Assembly (NCBI GenBank): GCA_945870865.1
Contig: CAMBTO010000008.1
Location: forward strand, 1-44,325
From: Klebsiella pneumoniae
GTDB lineage: Bacteria; Pseudomonadota; Gammaproteobacteria; Eutrophobiales; Eutrophobiaceae
DNA: 44,325 bases
Direction of reading: 5' to 3'
Position numbers and translations under genes: made by a program. The notes under the pieces were generated by a model, which ran no database searches, was not told the DNA's origin, and worked only from the letters and a program-made list of their open reading frames with translations. Of the stretch, positions 40,153 to 44,325 are shown one piece after another. How positions within the stretch are numbered: position 1 is the first letter of the stretch; each line of letters begins with the position of its first letter.

Positions 40153-42972
40153 TCAGGCAAAGTGTCTGGTTTCACCGTTGCCATCGACATTCTCGACACA
40201 GCGCAGGCAGAGTTCCGTGTGAGACGGATTTTTCCCCACATCGGGCCGATGGTGCCAGCAACGTATGCATTTCGCATGAGTTGACGGGATCGCGCGAATC
40301 CAGACGCCATCCAGTTCTGTTTTGTCGGCATTGTCGAGATTGTTTGACGCGTCACTCACAACTGCAGAGGAACAGATTAAAACAAACCGCAACTCATCAC
40401 CGATCGATGTCAACGCACGTTGATAAAACTCATTACTATAAATCAATATCTCGGCATCCAGACCGGAACCAATCCCGCCCGCAACACGCAGACGCTCCAG
40501 TACCTTGCTGACCTCGTCACGGACCGCGATGACCTGCTGCCATTTGGCACTATCCGGCGCGCTGGTCACCGGGTTTCCCTGATACCATTCCTCCAGGAAA
40601 ACCGATTCACTGCGAGGTCCTGGCAAGTGTTGCCAGATTTCGTCAGCGGTAAAACTGAGTATCGGGGCAATCCAGCGTACAAATGCCTCGGCTATATGGT
40701 ACATCGCCGTTTGTGCGGACCGCCGTGCCAGACTCGCTGTCGGCATTGTATAAATGCGATCCTTGATAATGTCCAGATAGAAGTTACCCAGTATGACCAC
40801 ACAAAACTGATGGAGTTTCTGGTAGATTAGATGAAACTGGTAACTCTCATAGGCATCAATGATCTCCTGCTGCATCTGGGCTGTCTGACCCAGCACCCAA
40901 CGATCCAGCTCGACCATTTCAACCTCGGTAACACTGTCACTTTCAGGAACAAAACCGTCAAGATTGGCCAGCAGGTATCGCGCCGTATTGCGTATACGCC
41001 GGTAAGCATCGGCCGTACGTTTCATAATCTCATCGGACACACTCATCTCGCCACGGTAGTCAGTCGCCGCCACCCACAAACGTAATATATCCGCACCGAG
41101 CGTATCCATCACCTTTTGCGGGGCGATCACATTGCCGGTCGACTTCGACATCTTCTTACCTGCTGCATCAACGGTAAATCCGTGTGTCAGCACGCTACGG
41201 TAGGGCGCCACATTATTGATACCAACCGATGTCAACAGTGATGACTGGAACCAGCCACGATGTTGATCTGATCCTTCCAGATAAAGATCCGCCGGGAAAC
41301 CCAGACGTCCGTCAGTCTTTAATACCGTATCGTGGGTAACACCGGAATCAAACCATACATCCAGGGTGTCACGTACCTTTTCATACTCTTCCGAGACGAT
41401 GTCAGCGTAGGTGGCCGGGTCGGCATCGAACCAGGCGTCAATGCCGCGCTGGCTGATCTGCACGGCGGTACGTTCGATCAGTTCCATCGTCCGCGGATGC
41501 AACTCGCCAGTCAGTTTATGGATAAACACGGCGATTGGCACGCCCCAGGTACGCTGCCGGGAGATACACCAGTCAGTACGATCTGACACCATCTTCTCGA
41601 TACGTTGCTGGCCCCACGCCGGAATCCAGTTCACATTGCCAATCTCACGTAGCGCTGTTGCTCGCAAACCATTCGCATCCATACTGAAAAACCATTGTGG
41701 TGTGGCGCGGAAGATAATCGGTGTCTTGTGACGCCAGCAATGCGGGTAGCTGTGCTGGATAGTCTGGTCATGTACCAGACGACCACGCTCATTTAATATC
41801 TCAATGACATGTTTATTTGCCTTGAATACAAATTCACCGGCAAAGAATTCGGTACCTTCCACAAAACAGCCATTACCGGCGACCGGGTTATCCACTTTTA
41901 ACTTGTAGCGCAGTCCAGCAAGGTAATCGTCCATACCGTGTCCCGGTGCAGTATGTACCGCCCCGGTACCGGCTTCGAGGGTGACATGATCACCGAGTAT
42001 GACCGGGACCTGTCTGGCATAGAACGGATGCTGCAGCTCGAGGCCTTCCAGCACGCTGCCCTTGAAAGTAGAAATGACCTTGTGTGTGGTCATGCCGTAC
42101 CTTTTCAAACAACTGTCTGTCAGCGCGGCAGCCAGCACCAGATATTCCAGATTTCCTTCAGCAACAACTTCGACAAGGTTGTAATCCAGCTCCGGATTCA
42201 GTGCAACCGCCTGGTTTGCCGGCAAGGTCCACGGTGTCGTGGTCCAGATGGCTATCGATATCGCAGATGCGTCGACAAGCAGGTTTTCTCCGGCAATGCG
42301 GGATTTCAATTCCGCGGCATCAACCACGCTGAATCTGACATCAATTGCCGGTGAGCTCTTGTCCTGATATTCCACCTCGGCCTCGGCCAGTGCGGAACCG
42401 CAATCCGTGCACCAGTAAACCGGCTTGGCGCCCTTGATCATATGCCCTGCCTGGATCATCTTGCCCAAAGCGCGGACTATGTTCGCCTCGGTATTGAAGT
42501 CCATCGTCATGTACGGGCGATACCAGTCGCCAAACACTCCGAGGCGAATAAAATCCTTACGCTGTTTGTCTATCTGCTCTGCCGCATAGGCCCGGCAGGC
42601 ATTGCGAAATGTGTGTGCATCCACCTTGACTCCGGGCTTGCCGATCTTCTTCTCGACCTGCAGCTCAATTGGCAATCCATGGCAATCCCAACCGGGTACA
42701 TACGGGGCATCCATCCCACAAAAACCACGGGATTTGATGATGATGTCTTTCAGAATCTTGTTAACCGCATGGCCGATATGGATATCACCATTCGCGTACG
42801 GGGGTCCGTCATGCAGTATGTACTGCGGCTTGCCTGCCTTGCTGGCACGGATATTCCGGTACAAGTCCAGTTGCTCCCAGCGCCGCAGCATCTCCGGTTC
42901 ACGCTGCGCGAGATTGCCCTTCATCGGAAAGTCCGTTTTTGGCAGGTTCAATGTGTCTTTATATATCGTCAT
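40153..42972 (-). CDS. ileS: Isoleucyl-tRNA synthetase
   Basis: 939 aa; [22 protein letters not shown] (HIGH), [18 protein letters not shown] (KMSKS), C-terminal Zn-binding [12 protein letters not shown]...LCLRC. Confidence 0.97.
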   Translation of the reverse strand: MTIYKDTLNLPKTDFPMKGNLAQREPEMLRRWEQLDLYRNIRASKAGKPQYILHDGPPYANGDIHIGHAVNKILKDIIIKSRGFCGMDAPYVPGWDCHGLPIELQVEKKIGKPGVKVDAHTFRNACRAYAAEQIDKQRKDFIRLGVFGDWYRPYMTMDFNTEANIVRALGKMIQAGHMIKGAKPVYWCTDCGSALAEAEVEYQDKSSPAIDVRFSVVDAAELKSRIAGENLLVDASAISIAIWTTTPWTLPANQAVALNPELDYNLVEVVAEGNLEYLVLAAALTDSCLKRYGMTTHKVISTFKGSVLEGLELQHPFYARQVPVILGDHVTLEAGTGAVHTAPGHGMDDYLAGLRYKLKVDNPVAGNGCFVEGTEFFAGEFVFKANKHVIEILNERGRLVHDQTIQHSYPHCWRHKTPIIFRATPQWFFSMDANGLRATALREIGNVNWIPAWGQQRIEKMVSDRTDWCISRQRTWGVPIAVFIHKLTGELHPRTMELIERTAVQISQRGIDAWFDADPATYADIVSEEYEKVRDTLDVWFDSGVTHDTVLKTDGRLGFPADLYLEGSDQHRGWFQSSLLTSVGINNVAPYRSVLTHGFTVDAAGKKMSKSTGNVIAPQKVMDTLGADILRLWVAATDYRGEMSVSDEIMKRTADAYRRIRNTARYLLANLDGFVPESDSVTEVEMVELDRWVLGQTAQMQQEIIDAYESYQFHLIYQKLHQFCVVILGNFYLDIIKDRIYTMPTASLARRSAQTAMYHIAEAFVRWIAPILSFTADEIWQHLPGPRSESVFLEEWYQGNPVTSAPDSAKWQQVIAVRDEVSKVLERLRVAGGIGSGLDAEILIYSNEFYQRALTSIGDELRFVLICSSAVVSDASNNLDNADKTELDGVWIRAIPSTHAKCIRCWHHRPDVGKNPSHTELCLRCVENVDGNGETRHFA

Positions 42973-43005
42973 TCTTTACTCATTACGGGTTGGTAGTATT
43001 CAAGA

Positions 43006-43971
43006 TTAATTCACCGGGCCTGAGGGCAGCTCCTTGTTTGCTGATAATTTTGCCAGGAAGTCCCTGGCACGTTTTTCATCCTTTTGCATTTGTTCACACA
43101 AGGCATCTACTGTCGGGAAATCCCTCTCGTCCCGCAGATGTTTGAGAAACTCCACACTGATGCGCTGACCGTAGATCTGCCGGTCAAACCCGAAGATACA
43201 GGTCTCAAGCAACAGTCTGTCGCCGTTAAATACCGGTCGGGTACCGATACTGGCTACCGCATCATAAATGACATCGTCCAGTCCATGTACCCTGACCGCA
43301 TAGACACCTGCCAAGGGACAATTCCAGCGTTTTAATGCCATATTGGCCGTAGGGTAACCCAGCTCCCTGCCCCGCTTGTCACCGTGGATTACCCGTCCGC
43401 TAATCTTGAACTGCCTGCCTAGCAATGAACCGGCATGGGTGAAATCTCCGAGCGCCAGATGCCCCCTGACCAGACTGCTACTGACACGTATCCCATTATA
43501 ATCGAATGTCTGTGCCGGAATTACGTCAAATCCATACTGTCGTCCAGCCTGTTGCAATAGCTCAAGGTTACCTTCGCGGTTTCGGCCAAAACGGAAGTCG
43601 GCCCCGGCGATCAGTCGTTTTATACCGAGGCCATCCACCAGCAGATCTTTCACAAATGCCTCCGCCGAGAGTGAGGCCAATGCAGGCCCAAACCGCAGAC
43701 AAAGTACTTTATCCACGGACAATTGATCAAGTAATTCAACTTTCTGACGAAAATCGGTCAACCGGGCCGGGGCCGACCGGGGGGAAAAATGCTCCAGTGG
43801 CAACGGCTCAAAGGTCAATACAACTGCTGGGACACCCAGCTCATCGGCATGCTGACGCAACTGCCTGAGCACGGATTGATGACCGATATGTACCCCGTCA
43901 AAATTACCGATAGTCACCACACTCTGATGGGTATTTTTTTGCAAGTCTTCCAGACGACGGATAATTTTCAT
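43006..43971 (-). CDS. ribF: Bifunctional riboflavin kinase / FAD synthetase
   Basis: VVTIGNFDGVHIGHQSVL, FRFGRNREGN, VIHGDKRGRELGYPTANM. Confidence 0.96.
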   Translation of the reverse strand: MKIIRRLEDLQKNTHQSVVTIGNFDGVHIGHQSVLRQLRQHADELGVPAVVLTFEPLPLEHFSPRSAPARLTDFRQKVELLDQLSVDKVLCLRFGPALASLSAEAFVKDLLVDGLGIKRLIAGADFRFGRNREGNLELLQQAGRQYGFDVIPAQTFDYNGIRVSSSLVRGHLALGDFTHAGSLLGRQFKISGRVIHGDKRGRELGYPTANMALKRWNCPLAGVYAVRVHGLDDVIYDAVASIGTRPVFNGDRLLLETCIFGFDRQIYGQRISVEFLKHLRDERDFPTVDALCEQMQKDEKRARDFLAKLSANKELPSGPVN

Positions 43972-43987
43972 TTCACTCTACCCCGGT

Positions 43988-44325
43988 TTATGCCGGTGCC
44001 TTTATATCGCGCATGCGCAAACCGGACAACCATAATACTGAAGCATAGATCAACGCACCGCCGCTGATCCACACCAGCAACCAGCCTATCCGTTCATACA
44101 CATTCCATGCAAACCAGGACTCCGGTGTATGTACCAGGATATACAGCAAAACAGACATCACCGCTGTTGCAAGAATAACCTTTAATAACAGCGAGGATAT
44201 TGCTGCGCCGGTCCGGTAATGTCCCCGCTTTTTCAGTAACCAGAATAACAATCCCGCATTGATATAGGCTGCCAGTGACGTTGCGAGGGCTAGTCCTGCA
44301 TGTGCGAGCGGATAGACCAGCAACA
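43988..44325 (-). CDS. murJ: Lipid II flippase MurJ, C-terminal part, truncated by window edge
   Basis: LVYPLAHAGLALATSLAAYINAGLLFWLLKKRG pattern and conserved murJ-ribF-ileS order. Confidence 0.8.
   Translation of the reverse strand, partial: LLVYPLAHAGLALATSLAAYINAGLLFWLLKKRGHYRTGAAISSLLLKVILATAVMSVLLYILVHTPESWFAWNVYERIGWLLVWISGGALIYASVLWLSGLRMRDIKAPA

Overview
A 44.3-kb chromosomal window of gammaproteobacterial character (inferred from gene content and order), almost fully coding. From left to right it contains: the 3' end of a TVP38/TMEM64-like membrane protein gene; glutathione reductase; modABC; a beta-oxidation cluster (thiolase, FadB/J-like, acyl-CoA synthetase; minus strand); two divergent peptide/nickel-type ABC transporter operons back to back; fabI; the ppiD / tRNA-Asp / tRNA-Val / hupB / lon / clpX / clpP / tig block; tRNA-Leu and a tRNA-Pro-Arg-His-Lys cluster; cysS, ppiB, lpxH, ampE, ampD; a divergent fchA / mtdA C1-folate/pterin pair; tRNA-Thr; and murJ(partial)-ribF-ileS-lspA-ispH. 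I see no CRISPR array, prophage, transposase or rRNA. The items most worth a second look are: (i) a 114-bp MITE-like element whose terminal inverted repeat supplies the modC stop codon; (ii) a long palindromic repeat inside the beta-oxidation cluster; (iii) a two-stage hairpin between clpX and lon; (iv) two genes disrupted at homopolymer runs (a small Cys-rich exported protein and a glutaredoxin-like protein), each restored by a single-nucleotide shift; (v) the mtdA/fchA pair with a dyad in its shared promoter region; and (vi) an apparent swap of split versus fused ATPase architecture between the two peptide transporters. No convincing new multi-gene system was found.
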